A stretch of 64,000 nt of DNA from Thalassovita autumnalis (GTDB lineage Bacteria; Pseudomonadota; Alphaproteobacteria; Rhodobacterales; Rhodobacteraceae): NCBI RefSeq assembly GCF_001458255.1, contig NZ_CYSB01000038.1, positions 62,001-126,000 on the forward strand, read 5' to 3'. The translations under genes were made by a program, and so were the position numbers. The notes under the pieces were generated by a model. The model saw nothing but the letters and a program-made list of their open reading frames with translations. It did not search any database and was not told the origin of the DNA. Each line of letters opens with the position of its first letter. Position 1 is the first letter of the stretch. Below, piece by piece: positions 37,049-46,352 of this stretch.

Positions 37049-37196
37049 GGGTGGCCTCTCAGTTTATGGTGCGGGGTGGTCGCTAGCAGACAGCAAACAC
37101 CTTACCGCATGGTTAAGACAACGGTCGGAAGATGCAGCAATTTTACAGAATTTCTGTGGATAACTTTTCGAGCCCGCTCAAAGCCTTACCCATAGG

Positions 37197-37658
37197 TTAA
37201 CGCAGGGCGACCAGATCCGCGCGTTTGACCTCTTTGAGGATCACATTGGTCTGTGCCCCTGCGACCGCCTCAATCCTGAACAGCACCTCTTCGAGGAAGC
37301 GGTTATGCGCGGCGATGTCTTCGACCAGGACCCGCAGGTGATAATCGGCCTGACCGGTGGTGGCATAGCATTCCAGCACCTCCCGGCGTTCCCCGATCAC
37401 CCGGATGAAATCCTTCAGCTTTTCAGGGTCGTGGCGGGTCAATTGCACATGCACGATGGCGTGAAATCCTAGGCCCAGCTTCTCCAGCGCCAGCTGCGCG
37501 CCATAGCGCCGAATGAGGCCGCTTTCTTCCAACGCGCGGATCCGCCGCCAGCAGGAAGAGGCCGACAGCCCGGCCCGTTCTGCCAGATCAGCGTTGGACA
37601 TGCGGCAATCCTGTTGCAGCAGTTCCAGAAGGGTCAGGTCACGGTCATCGAGGTGCAT
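37197..37658 (-). CDS. Lrp/AsnC family transcriptional regulator
   Basis: A 153-residue regulator with an N-terminal helix-turn-helix (LDDRDLTLLELLQQDCRMSNADLAERAGLSASSCWRRIRALEE) and a C-terminal RAM ligand domain (FHAIVHVQL ... CYATTGQADYHLRVLVEDIAAHNRFLEEVLF). It is divergent from the indolepyruvate oxidoreductase gene, with 193 bp between. Lrp-type proteins next to amino-acid catabolic genes usually control them in response to the amino acid, here perhaps an aromatic or branched-chain one. Confidence 0.92.
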   Translation of the reverse strand: MHLDDRDLTLLELLQQDCRMSNADLAERAGLSASSCWRRIRALEESGLIRRYGAQLALEKLGLGFHAIVHVQLTRHDPEKLKDFIRVIGERREVLECYATTGQADYHLRVLVEDIAAHNRFLEEVLFRIEAVAGAQTNVILKEVKRADLVALR

Positions 37659-37694
37659 GAAACATCTGTCCAGATTTGGTGATTCAGGAAGACT

Positions 37695-37804
37695 CGCATT
37701 TTATCGCGATTGTCTTTTCTGGATAGTCTATCCGCATTTTGACGTCAAATTGGTCAATTCTGATCGTTTCATCGACCGGATAACATGTATTTTGACCGCA
37801 TTTT
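37695..37804. promoter_or_regulatory. Repeated CGCATTTT/ATTTTGAC motifs in the divergent promoter
   Basis: CGCATTTT occurs at 37695, 37733 and 37797; ATTTTGAC at 37736 and 37789. AT-rich repeated sites of this sort are expected for an Lrp-type regulator. The assignment is inferred from position. Confidence 0.45.
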
Positions 37805-37851
37805 TCAAATTGCCCGCGATAGTTTGCCCCAAACCACTCGCGAGGCATAAA

Positions 37852-40800
37852 ATGACCGCCCAGCCACAGGGATTCACCCAATATAAACTTAATGACCGCT
37901 ATGACCTGGAAGAGGGCCGCGTGTTCCTCACCGGAACGCAGGCGCTGGTGCGGATCATGCTGGAACAGACCCGCCGGGACCGGGCGGCTGGCACCAAGAC
38001 GGCGGGCTTCGTCTCGGGCTATCGTGGATCCCCCCTGGGCGGCCTGGATCTGGAACTGTGGCGCGCCCGCAAAACGGTTGAAGCGCATGACATCACCTTC
38101 ATGCCCGCCGTGAACGAAGATCTGGGCGCCACCGCTGTGCTGGGCGCCCAACAGGCCAGCCTTGACCCTGAATGTGAGGTCGAGGGGGTCTTTTCCATGT
38201 GGTACGGCAAAGGTCCGGGCGTTGATCGTTCGGGCGACGCATTGCGCCACGGCAACGCCTATGGATCCTCCCCCAAAGGCGGTGTGCTTGTGGTCGCGGG
38301 CGATGACCACGGTTGTGTAAGCTCCTCCATGCCACATCAGTCCGATGTGGCCTTCATGACCTGGTTCATGCCCACGCTGAACCCCGCCTCGGTTGAGGAA
38401 TATCTGGAGTATGGCGAATACGGTTTCGCCCTTTCCCGCTATTCCGGCACCTGGGTGGGGTTCAAAGCGATTTCGGAAACCGTGGAAAGCGGCCGTTCGG
38501 TGCCGCTGCACAAGGATCGGGAGTTTACCTATCCCGAGGTGGATCTGCCGCCCAACGGCATCCACGTGCGCCACGGCGACCTGCCCAGCCCCGAGATTGA
38601 GACCCGCATCGGCTATAAACTGAACGCGGTGGAGGCCTTTGTGGAGGCCAACCCGATCGACAAACGCATCTATGACGTCAAAGACGCCAAGTTTGGCATC
38701 GTCACCACCGGCAAAGGCCATCTGGACACGATGGAGGCGCTGCGCCTTTTGGGGCTGGACGCGGCCGCCTGTCGCCGTTTGGGCATCGACATCTACAAGG
38801 TCGGCATGGTCTGGCCGCTGGCCCGCCGTGACGCGCTTGCCTTTGTGAAAGGCAAGCAAGAGGTGCTGGTGATCGAAGAAAAACGCGGCATCATCGAAAG
38901 CCAGTTCAAGGAGTATTTCTACGACTGGCCCGGCGACAAACCAGAGAAAATGGTTGGCAAACACCGCGCCGCCGGCGATCCGCTCTTGCCCTGGACCGGT
39001 GAGCTGAGCCCGCTGGATCTGGTGCCGGTGATCGCCGAACGGCTGGAACGGTTCTTCCCCGAAGAGGGGCTGATGGCCAAGGCGCAAGAATTGACCGCGC
39101 CGAAGCCGCCGGTGCTGAACCTGCCCGGCGCCAACCGCACCCCCTATTTCTGCTCGGGCTGTCCGCATAATACCTCGACCAAAGTGCCCGATGGCTCCAT
39201 CGCGGCCTCGGGCATCGGCTGTCACGTCATGGCCTCCTGGATGGGGCGCAACACGGTGGGCTATGCCCAGATGGGCGGCGAAGGTGTGCCCCATGTGGTT
39301 GCCAGTAAGTTCAACGGTGGAAAGCATATTTTTCAGAACCTGGGCGAAGGCACCTGGTATCACTCCGGCTCTCTTGCCGTGCGGCAGGCAGTGGCGGAAA
39401 ACGCCAATATCACCTTCAAGGTGCTCTACAATGATGCGGTTGCCATGACCGGTGGCCAGCCGGTGGACGGGCCGGTTTCGGTGCTGGGCATCGCGCAGGC
39501 CAGCCGCGCCGAAGGGGTGCAGCGGATTGCACTGGTCTCAGATGACATCGGCAAGTTTGACCGCGCCGAATACCCCAGTGACATCACATTCCATCCGCGC
39601 GAAGACATGGATGCGGTGCAGCGTGAGCTGCGTGAGGTCAAAGGCGTTTCGGTGCTGATCTACGAACAGACCTGCGCCACCGAAAAACGCCGCCGCCGCA
39701 AACGGGGCAAGATGGAAGATCCGAAGAAATTTGCCGTCATCAACCCACTGGTCTGCGAAGGCTGCGGCGACTGTTCGGTGGCATCCAACTGCCTGAGTGT
39801 AGAACCGGTGGAAACCCCATTGGGCCGCAAGCGTCGGGTGAACCTGTCAAACTGCAACAAGGATTTCAGCTGCCTCAACGGCTTCTGCCCCAGTTTCGTG
39901 ACCATTGAAGGGGTGGAACGGCGCAAGAAATCCGGCGCCTATCTGGACATGCCGGCGCTGCTGTCGGATCTGCCGCAGCCCGAAATGCGTTCGCTCGCGA
40001 CACCGTTTGACCTGCTGGTCACGGGTGTTGGCGGCACCGGTGTTGTCACTGTCGGGGCGCTGATCACCATGGCTGCGCATATTGAGGGGCGCGGCTCCTC
40101 GGTGTTGGACTTCACCGGCTTTGCGCAGAAATTCGGCACGGTTCTCAGCTACATCCGTCTGGGCGAAACGCCCGAGGCGGTGCATCAGGTGCGCATCGAT
40201 CAGGGCGCAGCCCATGCGGTGATTGGTTGCGATATGGTGGTGTCCTCTGCGCCCAAAGCTTCGGTCCATTATCGTCCGGGGACTGAGGTGATCCTGAACC
40301 GTGCCGAAATGCCGACCGGGGATCTGGTGCTGAAACGGGACGCGGCGCTGAAGGTGGATCGCCGCGAACAGATGATCCGCAACGCGGTTGGCGCCGACAA
40401 CGTCGCGGGCTTTGATGCAAACAAAGCGGCCGAGGCACTGCTGGGGGATGCGGTTTTTGCCAATGTGATGATGCTGGGCGCGGCCTGGCAAAAGGGGCTG
40501 GTGCCGGTGTCAGAGGCGGCGCTGAAACAGGCGATTGAGCTCAATGGCGTGGCGATTGAGAAAAACGCCCGTGCCTTTGATCTGGGCCGCGTGATGGCGG
40601 TGGATGCCACCCGCGTTCTGCCGCAAGAGCCCGAGGTGGACGACAGCCTGGAGGCGGTGATCGCGCTGCGCGTCGACTTCCTGAAAGATTATCAGGATGA
40701 GGCCTACGCCCTGCGCTTTGCCGATGCCATCGCCGCCTTCCGCGCCAGCCTGCCCCCAGAACATGAGGAGGAGCTGACCCGCGAAGCGGCCAAAACCCTG

Positions 40801-41274
40801 TTCCGGCTGATGGCGATCAAAGACGAATATGAGGTGGCCCGCCTGCACAGCCAGACCGGTTTTGACGCTATCCTGAAGGCTGAGTTCGAAGATGGTTACA
40901 AAAAGGTCTACCACATGGCGCCGCCTCTGCTGTCCCGCAAGAAAGACGCCCGTGGCCGGCCAGTGAAACGCAGCTTTGGTCCCTGGATGTCACCTGTTAT
41001 GGCGCGCCTGGCGGGCCTCAAAAACCTGCGTGGCAGCATGCTGGACCTGTTCGGCTACACCGCCGAACGTCGGATGGAGCGGGGGCTGCGCGATTGGTTC
41101 ATCGCCGGTCTGAGCGATATCACCGGCAAAGTGTCTGAGGACACGCTGGAGGACACCCGCCGGTTCCTGACCCTGCCGCAGGAGTTCCGCGGCTACGGCC
41201 CGGTGAAAGAGGCCAGCGTCAAGGCGCTGAAACCCACCGCCGAAAAAGCCCTGCAAGCGGTGCGCGCGACTTGA
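37852..41274 (+). CDS. Indolepyruvate:ferredoxin oxidoreductase (fused subunits)
   Basis: Oxidative decarboxylation of arylpyruvates (and perhaps branched-chain 2-oxoacids) to acyl-CoA with ferredoxin, after transamination of the amino acid. The 1140-residue chain joins the IorA-like thiamine-diphosphate part (TQALVRIMLEQ; SGYRGSPLGG; the TPP region near FCSGCPHNT), a cysteine-rich iron-sulfur segment (CEGCGDCSVASNC and CNKDFSCLNGFC, about 630-680), and an IorB-like gamma part (VTGVGGTGVVTVGALI). This fused form is usual in proteobacteria that breathe oxygen. Start ATG 37852 has GAGG 6 nt upstream. Terminator at 41349. Confidence 0.93.
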   Translation: MTAQPQGFTQYKLNDRYDLEEGRVFLTGTQALVRIMLEQTRRDRAAGTKTAGFVSGYRGSPLGGLDLELWRARKTVEAHDITFMPAVNEDLGATAVLGAQQASLDPECEVEGVFSMWYGKGPGVDRSGDALRHGNAYGSSPKGGVLVVAGDDHGCVSSSMPHQSDVAFMTWFMPTLNPASVEEYLEYGEYGFALSRYSGTWVGFKAISETVESGRSVPLHKDREFTYPEVDLPPNGIHVRHGDLPSPEIETRIGYKLNAVEAFVEANPIDKRIYDVKDAKFGIVTTGKGHLDTMEALRLLGLDAAACRRLGIDIYKVGMVWPLARRDALAFVKGKQEVLVIEEKRGIIESQFKEYFYDWPGDKPEKMVGKHRAAGDPLLPWTGELSPLDLVPVIAERLERFFPEEGLMAKAQELTAPKPPVLNLPGANRTPYFCSGCPHNTSTKVPDGSIAASGIGCHVMASWMGRNTVGYAQMGGEGVPHVVASKFNGGKHIFQNLGEGTWYHSGSLAVRQAVAENANITFKVLYNDAVAMTGGQPVDGPVSVLGIAQASRAEGVQRIALVSDDIGKFDRAEYPSDITFHPREDMDAVQRELREVKGVSVLIYEQTCATEKRRRRKRGKMEDPKKFAVINPLVCEGCGDCSVASNCLSVEPVETPLGRKRRVNLSNCNKDFSCLNGFCPSFVTIEGVERRKKSGAYLDMPALLSDLPQPEMRSLATPFDLLVTGVGGTGVVTVGALITMAAHIEGRGSSVLDFTGFAQKFGTVLSYIRLGETPEAVHQVRIDQGAAHAVIGCDMVVSSAPKASVHYRPGTEVILNRAEMPTGDLVLKRDAALKVDRREQMIRNAVGADNVAGFDANKAAEALLGDAVFANVMMLGAAWQKGLVPVSEAALKQAIELNGVAIEKNARAFDLGRVMAVDATRVLPQEPEVDDSLEAVIALRVDFLKDYQDEAYALRFADAIAAFRASLPPEHEEELTREAAKTLFRLMAIKDEYEVARLHSQTGFDAILKAEFEDGYKKVYHMAPPLLSRKKDARGRPVKRSFGPWMSPVMARLAGLKNLRGSMLDLFGYTAERRMERGLRDWFIAGLSDITGKVSEDTLEDTRRFLTLPQEFRGYGPVKEASVKALKPTAEKALQAVRAT

Positions 41275-41314
41275 GCGACAAGACATTGAGTATTTAAGGA
41301 TCATTGAAAGGCGC

Positions 41315-41348
41315 TTTCATCTTGCCGCAAATACTCTGGGGGGGCTAA
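41315..41348. repeat. Dispersed intergenic repeat, copy 3 (diverged)
   Basis: TTTCAT...GCAAATACTCTGG, related to the copies at 16506, 28697 and 44965, followed directly by the G/C hairpin at 41349. The order repeat core then GGGGC-AAA-GCCCC hairpin recurs at 44965-45026. Confidence 0.65.
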
Positions 41349-41373
41349 GGGGGGGCAAAGCCCCCCCCTTTTT
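41349..41373 (+). terminator. Strong terminator after the oxidoreductase gene
   Basis: GGGGGGGC (41349-41356), loop AAA, GCCCCCCC (41360-41367), then C and TTTTT. Confidence 0.88.
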
Positions 41374-41377
41374 CATG

Positions 41378-42424
41378 TCAGACCCGCAATCCGTCTGTGT
41401 CAAAGAACGACAGACGTTCCGGATCAAAACTTAGGCCAACACGTTCGCCTTCGCTGAGCGCGGTGTCGCCGCTTTCGCGCACGGTGATCTGCCCAAGGGG
41501 GCCGCCATCTATCACCAGATAGCTGTCCGCACCCAGGTATTCGATCACGTCCACGGTGCCGTCACATTGGCCACTGCCCTCAGCGCCTAAGGTGATGTGT
41601 TCGGGGCGGATGCCGAGATGTTCGGCCGCGCGGTCGCCGGCGAAGGCGCCACCACGACCAGCGGTCAGGCTGTAGTGGCCGGCCTCGGTGGTGCAGGGCA
41701 GGATGTTCATCTTCGGGCTGCCGATGAACTGGGCGACAAACAGGTTGGCCGGGCGTTCATAAAGTTCGCGCGGGGTGCCGACCTGGGCAATTTTGCCAAA
41801 CTCCAGCACCACAATCCGGTCGGCCAGCGTCATCGCCTCGACCTGATCGTGGGTCACATAGATCATGGTGGATTTCAGTCGCTGGTGCAGCTTGGCGATT
41901 TCGTAGCGCATTTCGACCCGCAGCGCCGCGTCGAGGTTCGACAGCGGTTCGTCAAACAAAAATGCCGTGGGATCGCGCACGATGCAGCGCCCGATGGCCA
42001 CCCGCTGACGTTGGCCGCCTGACAGGTCCTTGGGACGGCGATCCAGATAGGGTTCCAGTTTCAGCACCTCGGCGGCGGCATCTACCTTGCGGGTGATCTC
42101 CTCCTTCGGGGCGCCCGAGGTTTTCAGGCTGAAGCCCATATTGTCGCGCACCGACATATGCGGGTAGAGGGCGTAGGACTGAAACACCATCGCCAGGCCA
42201 CGTTTGGCGGGGGGCTCGGCGGTGACATCGCGCCCGTCAATATCCAGCGTCCCACGCGAGATATCCTCCAACCCGCCGATCATCCGCAGTAGAGTGGACT
42301 TGCCGCAGCCTGAGGGGCCGACGAAGACGATGAATTCACCGTCTTCAATCTCCAGGTCGACACCTTTGATGACCTGCACCTCGCCGTACCATTTCTCAAC
42401 CGCGTTTAGCTTGATTGATCCCAT
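41378..42424 (-). CDS. Sugar ABC transporter ATPase (UgpC/MalK type)
   Basis: A 348-residue ATPase for carbohydrate import. Walker A is GPSGCGKST, the signature LSGGQRQRV, Walker [13 protein letters not shown], and the H-loop region [16 protein letters not shown]-terminal TOBE/OB domain follows from about 240. It would power the permeases at 43739 and 45066. Start ATG 42424 overlaps the hydrolase stop by one base (TGATG), so it is translationally coupled; it is the last gene of the LacI-controlled set. Confidence 0.93.
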   Translation of the reverse strand: MGSIKLNAVEKWYGEVQVIKGVDLEIEDGEFIVFVGPSGCGKSTLLRMIGGLEDISRGTLDIDGRDVTAEPPAKRGLAMVFQSYALYPHMSVRDNMGFSLKTSGAPKEEITRKVDAAAEVLKLEPYLDRRPKDLSGGQRQRVAIGRCIVRDPTAFLFDEPLSNLDAALRVEMRYEIAKLHQRLKSTMIYVTHDQVEAMTLADRIVVLEFGKIAQVGTPRELYERPANLFVAQFIGSPKMNILPCTTEAGHYSLTAGRGGAFAGDRAAEHLGIRPEHITLGAEGSGQCDGTVDVIEYLGADSYLVIDGGPLGQITVRESGDTALSEGERVGLSFDPERLSFFDTDGLRV

Positions 42425-43734
42425 CACTGCTCTCCTCTCTGCGGCTCAGTTTGCGTGGCGCCTTGATAGGCGGGCGCGCTGGGCGAGGCCCAGGCCAACC
42501 AGATCGCGGCGGTCCAGGTGAAGGTGCCACCGCCCGCCGGATCACCGGTATGCGGGTTGAAATATTCGGCAAAACCGCGTTCTGCCAGCAGTCGGGCGGA
42601 GCGGATGCGCAGCTCTTCTGCGGCGTCCGGGTGGCCCATATCGATCAGCCCCAGCGCAGTGATGGCGTTCATCATGGTCCAGGTCGGGCCGCGCCAGTAG
42701 CGCATGGCGTCAAACTTGGGATCGGTGACTTTCTGGCTGGGCACCGGGAATTGGCTGGCCTCAAAAGCCTCCATCAATTCACCCAGCATCACCGGGCATT
42801 CGATGCCCGCATACCAGCACAGGAAGGCTGCTGAGGTCACATTGCCCGCATGGGCCCCGGTTTTGAGGTCAATCGCTTCAAAGACGCCGCTGGCCGGGTT
42901 GCGCAGCCGTTCGGCGCCCTCTTCCAGCACATTGATCCAGCCTTCGATCTCGGCGCTGTCTTCGCCAAGTTCCGCGGCCAGAGCCAGCAGATCGCGGTTG
43001 GCGCGCAACAGGATGAAGGTCATGGTGGGATCCGCGACCTTGAAGGGCATGCTGTCGGCCATTTTGGCGTCATCCCAGCCCAGATCACGGCCCCGCTGCA
43101 CCAGGTAGAGGTAGCGATCATAGTCTTCTTTGGTGGGGCGCATATGCGGATCCACATGGGCGGTGTCGCGGCGGGTGTAGGGGTCAATCCCGACCGGATC
43201 AATGGCCGCCATCGGCCCGTCCCAGTCCACCGTATTATCGCGGCCCGACTCCCAGGGGTGGGTGACAAAGATCATGCCCTCATGGCAGCGCCACTGCATG
43301 AACCAGCGGTGCCAGGCCAGTAGCTTCGGGTACAGCGCTTCGATATGGACGCGGCCGGCAGCGCGGTCTTTTTCGTAGGTCAGCCGGGTAAAGGTCGCGG
43401 CGACGGGGGGCTGGCTGATGCCGGAGGAGGGCACCGGCCCCAGCCCCTCGGTGCCCCAGACCTCGGGCCCCGGGAAGTAGCCGGGATCCGGGCGGTGAAA
43501 CAGGATGTGGGGCAGCATGCCGGTGGGCCACTGGCCGGAAAACAGCGTTTCCAGCTCGGACCAGGCACGCGGCAGGTCAAACTGGGCAAAGCCCCAGGCG
43601 GCGAACCCGCTGTCCCAGTTCCACTGGTACGGGTAGAGCCCGTCTGTCGGCACGGAATAGCCGCCCCGGTCATTGCCGCGCAGCACCGCGCGGGCCTGCT
43701 CGTCTAGGCTGATGTGATCTCTGGCATTGGTCAT
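42424..43734 (-). CDS. GH63-type glycoside hydrolase (glucosylglycerate/mannosylglycerate hydrolase-like)
   Basis: A 436-residue (alpha/alpha)6-barrel hydrolase without signal peptide, so it acts on an imported sugar. [13 protein letters not shown] (about 36-48), [16 protein letters not shown] (about 159-174), [12 protein letters not shown] and [13 protein letters not shown] are as in the mannosylglycerate/glucosylglycerate hydrolases of GH63. By that comparison Asp166 would be the acid and Glu390 the base. The gene lies between permease and ATPase genes of an ABC importer. Trehalose- or sucrose-type substrates are possible; a glycosylglycerate or glycosylglycerol osmolyte seems the best guess. 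Confidence 0.82.
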   Translation of the reverse strand: MTNARDHISLDEQARAVLRGNDRGGYSVPTDGLYPYQWNWDSGFAAWGFAQFDLPRAWSELETLFSGQWPTGMLPHILFHRPDPGYFPGPEVWGTEGLGPVPSSGISQPPVAATFTRLTYEKDRAAGRVHIEALYPKLLAWHRWFMQWRCHEGMIFVTHPWESGRDNTVDWDGPMAAIDPVGIDPYTRRDTAHVDPHMRPTKEDYDRYLYLVQRGRDLGWDDAKMADSMPFKVADPTMTFILLRANRDLLALAAELGEDSAEIEGWINVLEEGAERLRNPASGVFEAIDLKTGAHAGNVTSAAFLCWYAGIECPVMLGELMEAFEASQFPVPSQKVTDPKFDAMRYWRGPTWTMMNAITALGLIDMGHPDAAEELRIRSARLLAERGFAEYFNPHTGDPAGGGTFTWTAAIWLAWASPSAPAYQGATQTEPQRGEQ

Positions 43735-43738
43735 TTTT

Positions 43739-44953
43739 TTATCCTTTGACGGATCCGGCCGTCAGGCCTTTGGTCATGAAGCGTTCAAGTCCCAGGAACA
43801 GCACCATGATCGGGACGGTGGCGATCACCGATCCGGCCATCAGGTGCTGGCGGGGAATTTCAGATGAGTTGAGGCTGGCAATCCCACGGGTCAGCGTGAA
43901 CTTGGAAGGATCATCCAGCAGCATGAAGGCCAGCAGAAACTCGTTCCAGGCAATCATGAAGACATAGAGCGAGACCGAAGCCAGCGCCGGCAGTGACAGG
44001 GGCAGGGTGATCTTCCAGATCACTGCCAGACGGCTGAGGCCATCCATCAGCCCGGCCTCTTCGATCTCATGTGGCAGGCCCCGGAAGTAACCCTGCAGCA
44101 TGTAAAGCGCGACGGGGATTGTGGTCACCGGATAAATCAGCAGGATCCCCACCACCGTATTGCGCAGCCCCGTGACCGAAAAGGCGATGTAGATCGGCAG
44201 CGCCAGCACGATGATCGGCACCATGTAGATCAACAGGATCGAGCGGGACAGCACCGCCCGGCCTTTGAAGCGCAGCCGCGCCACCGCATAGGCGCCGGGC
44301 ACCGAAAACAGCAGGGTGATGAAGACTGTCAGCACCGAAATCAGCATGGAATTCAGCAGGTAATCGCCAAAATTGAAGTCCCGGAACAGCTCCACATAAG
44401 AGCGGAACAGATCCCAGCCCTTGGACAGATCGATGGAGAAATCCAGCGGGTTCTTCAGCAGCTCGGATTGGCTTTTGAGGCTGGTCATCACCATGACGTA
44501 AAACGGGATCGCCACAATTGCGGTGAAGAAAATATAGCCAAACCCGGTGAGGAACCGGATCACCGCATCCTCAATCGCGTGGCGGGTCTGGGACCCGGGG
44601 CCGGTGACCTCGGCCAGCAGCACCGGCTGGCTGAGGCCAAAGATCAGGCCCAAGGCCCCATTGACCAGGATCCGCGCCGTCAGGCTCAGCTCTGCGACCA
44701 CCGGGGGCAGGCCGATCACCGACAGGGCCACCAGCGCAGCCGCCCCGATCACCATCGAGAGGGATTTTCCCGGCCCGGTATAGACAACTGCCAGGCCGCC
44801 GATAAGCCCCCAGAGGAGCGATAGCAACAGGTCCGGGCGAAACGCCTCACCCGTGGCAAAGGCGGCGGCCACGGCAAAGGTGGTGGCCAGAACCATCATC
44901 CACAGGGCGCCCAGCAGGGCGGCGGTAAAGGCGCCGTTCAGAAAGATCCGCAT
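43739..44953 (-). CDS. Sugar ABC permease (MalG type) with extra N-terminal membrane domain
   Basis: A 404-residue inner-membrane permease. The C-terminal 280 residues are a MalG-like domain with the EAA loop EEAGLMDGLSRLAVIWKITLPL that docks the ATPase. Ahead of it lie about 120 residues with three or four further hydrophobic stretches (GAFTAALLGALWMMVLATTF; LLLSLLWGLIGGLAVVYTG; MVIGAAALVALSVIGLPPVV), beyond the usual 280-300 residue length. AAGGAG precedes ATG 44953. It ends 4 bp before the hydrolase start. A repeat/hairpin stands between it and the upstream permease. Confidence 0.9.
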   Translation of the reverse strand: MRIFLNGAFTAALLGALWMMVLATTFAVAAAFATGEAFRPDLLLSLLWGLIGGLAVVYTGPGKSLSMVIGAAALVALSVIGLPPVVAELSLTARILVNGALGLIFGLSQPVLLAEVTGPGSQTRHAIEDAVIRFLTGFGYIFFTAIVAIPFYVMVMTSLKSQSELLKNPLDFSIDLSKGWDLFRSYVELFRDFNFGDYLLNSMLISVLTVFITLLFSVPGAYAVARLRFKGRAVLSRSILLIYMVPIIVLALPIYIAFSVTGLRNTVVGILLIYPVTTIPVALYMLQGYFRGLPHEIEEAGLMDGLSRLAVIWKITLPLSLPALASVSLYVFMIAWNEFLLAFMLLDDPSKFTLTRGIASLNSSEIPRQHLMAGSVIATVPIMVLFLGLERFMTKGLTAGSVKG

Positions 44954-44964
44954 CTGACCGCTCC

Positions 44965-45026
44965 TTTCAACGTTTCACAAATACTCTGGGGTGAATGGGT
45001 CGCAGACCCAGAGGGGCAAAGCCCCT
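44965..45026. repeat. Dispersed repeat, copy 4, with two tandem hairpins
   Basis: TTTCAACG...CACAAATACTCTGGGG (44965-44991), then TGGGTC/GACCCA (44996-45010) and AGGGGC/GCCCCT (45012-45026). It lies inside the importer operon between the two permease genes, where it may tune their ratio. Confidence 0.7.
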
Positions 45027-45065
45027 GAACAACAAGCGCCTGAACACGGCTCGTAAACAGACCCA

Positions 45066-46301
45066 TCACAGACCCTCCTCTCGGCTCATGAAGCGGAAGA
45101 AGAAGACCGAGAAGCTGAGCAGGCAGAGGAAAATCACCACCGCCACGGCTGCACCGGCCCCGATGTTGGAGATTGCAAAAGCCTGTTCATAGACATTCAC
45201 CGTCAGGGTCCGCGTGCCCGCATTGCCCCCTGTCAGCAGGAAGATGTCATCAAACTTGTTGAAGGTCCAAATGAAGCGCAAAAGGAACAGCACCGACAGG
45301 ATGCCAAGGAGCTGCGGCAGGCTGAGGTACCAGAACTTCTGGAACGGGCTGGCGCCATCCATATCGGCGGCCTCATACATATCGGTATCAATCGACTGCA
45401 TCCGCGCCAGAATGAACAGGAAGGACAGCGGGAAATAGCGCCAGATCTCAAACACCGTGACCATGATCAGCGCCAGGGGGCGTTCGCCAAAGAAGTTGAT
45501 CGCCCCTTCGGTCACCCCCATCCGGATCAGCAGCGCATTGGCCGAGCCTGAGAAAGGATCAAACAAGATCAGCCAACTGAAGGCGACGGCGATCACCGGG
45601 GCCACATAGGGAAACAGGTAAAGCCCGCGCAGGATGCCCTGACCCTTGAAGCTTTTGTTCAGTAGCAGGGCGGCAAACAGGCCGACACCCAGCGCACCGA
45701 TGGTGCCAAACACCGTGTAGAACAGGGTGACCCCCATGACGGCGATGAACTCATCACTATCAAAGATGCGGGCGAAGTTTTCGGTGGAAAACTCGAAATT
45801 CGTCAGGATGCTGTCCGCCTCACCGCTGACCTGCGGCTCGGACCCTTCGGCGGCCTCTTCGGCGGCGTCTTCATCCGCTGCGGCCACGGGAATGCGCAGC
45901 CGTTCGTTATAGCCCCCCTCCAGCTGGTCAAAGGCACAGCGCAGGTCGCGGCCGGTCAGGGCGCAGCCGGCAGGCAGATCGCCGGTGACGGTCAGATCCG
46001 TCGGCAGCGTGTCGGTGATCACGACGTTTTCGATCACCTTGTCCTGGCTGGAATTGCGCAGCCGGTATTCGATGCGCAGGCTGTCACCGGAACCGCGCAG
46101 GGATTCACGCAGGATCGGGGCAGGCGGGCGCAGATCGGCCAGACCAATGGGTTTGAAACTGATCCAGAAGATCGCCAGCAGCGGAATCACCACGACGAGA
46201 GCAACCGAGATCAACGTGGGTGCAAGCAACCCCCAGGCCAGCCGGGCTTCGCGCCGGGCAAGCGGAGTCACACCACGCGGAGGGAGCGGGGAATGTGTCA
46301 T
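45066..46301 (-). CDS. Sugar ABC permease (MalF type) with a large periplasmic insert
   Basis: A 411-residue permease. TM1 is at about 20-45. A periplasmic insert of about 140 residues (roughly 50-185) follows; its centre (IENVVITDTLPTDLTVTGDLP ... CAFDQLEGGYNERLRIPV) reads like a DUF11-type beta-sandwich, and it ends in an acidic linker (DEDAAEEAAEGSEP). The permease core follows, with the EAA loop EAADMDGASPFQKFWYLSLP. MalF has a periplasmic P2 domain at the same place, but of another fold. No clear ribosome binding site precedes ATG 46301; a hairpin does. Confidence 0.88.
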   Translation of the reverse strand: MTHSPLPPRGVTPLARREARLAWGLLAPTLISVALVVVIPLLAIFWISFKPIGLADLRPPAPILRESLRGSGDSLRIEYRLRNSSQDKVIENVVITDTLPTDLTVTGDLPAGCALTGRDLRCAFDQLEGGYNERLRIPVAAADEDAAEEAAEGSEPQVSGEADSILTNFEFSTENFARIFDSDEFIAVMGVTLFYTVFGTIGALGVGLFAALLLNKSFKGQGILRGLYLFPYVAPVIAVAFSWLILFDPFSGSANALLIRMGVTEGAINFFGERPLALIMVTVFEIWRYFPLSFLFILARMQSIDTDMYEAADMDGASPFQKFWYLSLPQLLGILSVLFLLRFIWTFNKFDDIFLLTGGNAGTRTLTVNVYEQAFAISNIGAGAAVAVVIFLCLLSFSVFFFRFMSREEGL

Positions 46302-46311
46302 GTCAGGAAGG

Positions 46312-46342
46312 GGGGGGGACCTGAACCGCAGTTCAGGCCCCC
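46312..46342 (-). other. Intergenic hairpin between binding-protein and permease genes
   Basis: CCTGAAC, loop CGCA, GTTCAGG (46320-46337), extended by G-run/C-run pairing. It lies after the binding-protein stop on the minus strand and probably raises binding-protein mRNA relative to the permeases. Confidence 0.6.
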
Positions 46343-46352
46343 GCCGTCACCG

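Noticed and set aside
37684-39363. Minus-strand open frame (559 codons) inside the indolepyruvate oxidoreductase gene
   Set aside because: Antisense shadow; the plus-strand gene has clear motifs throughout.
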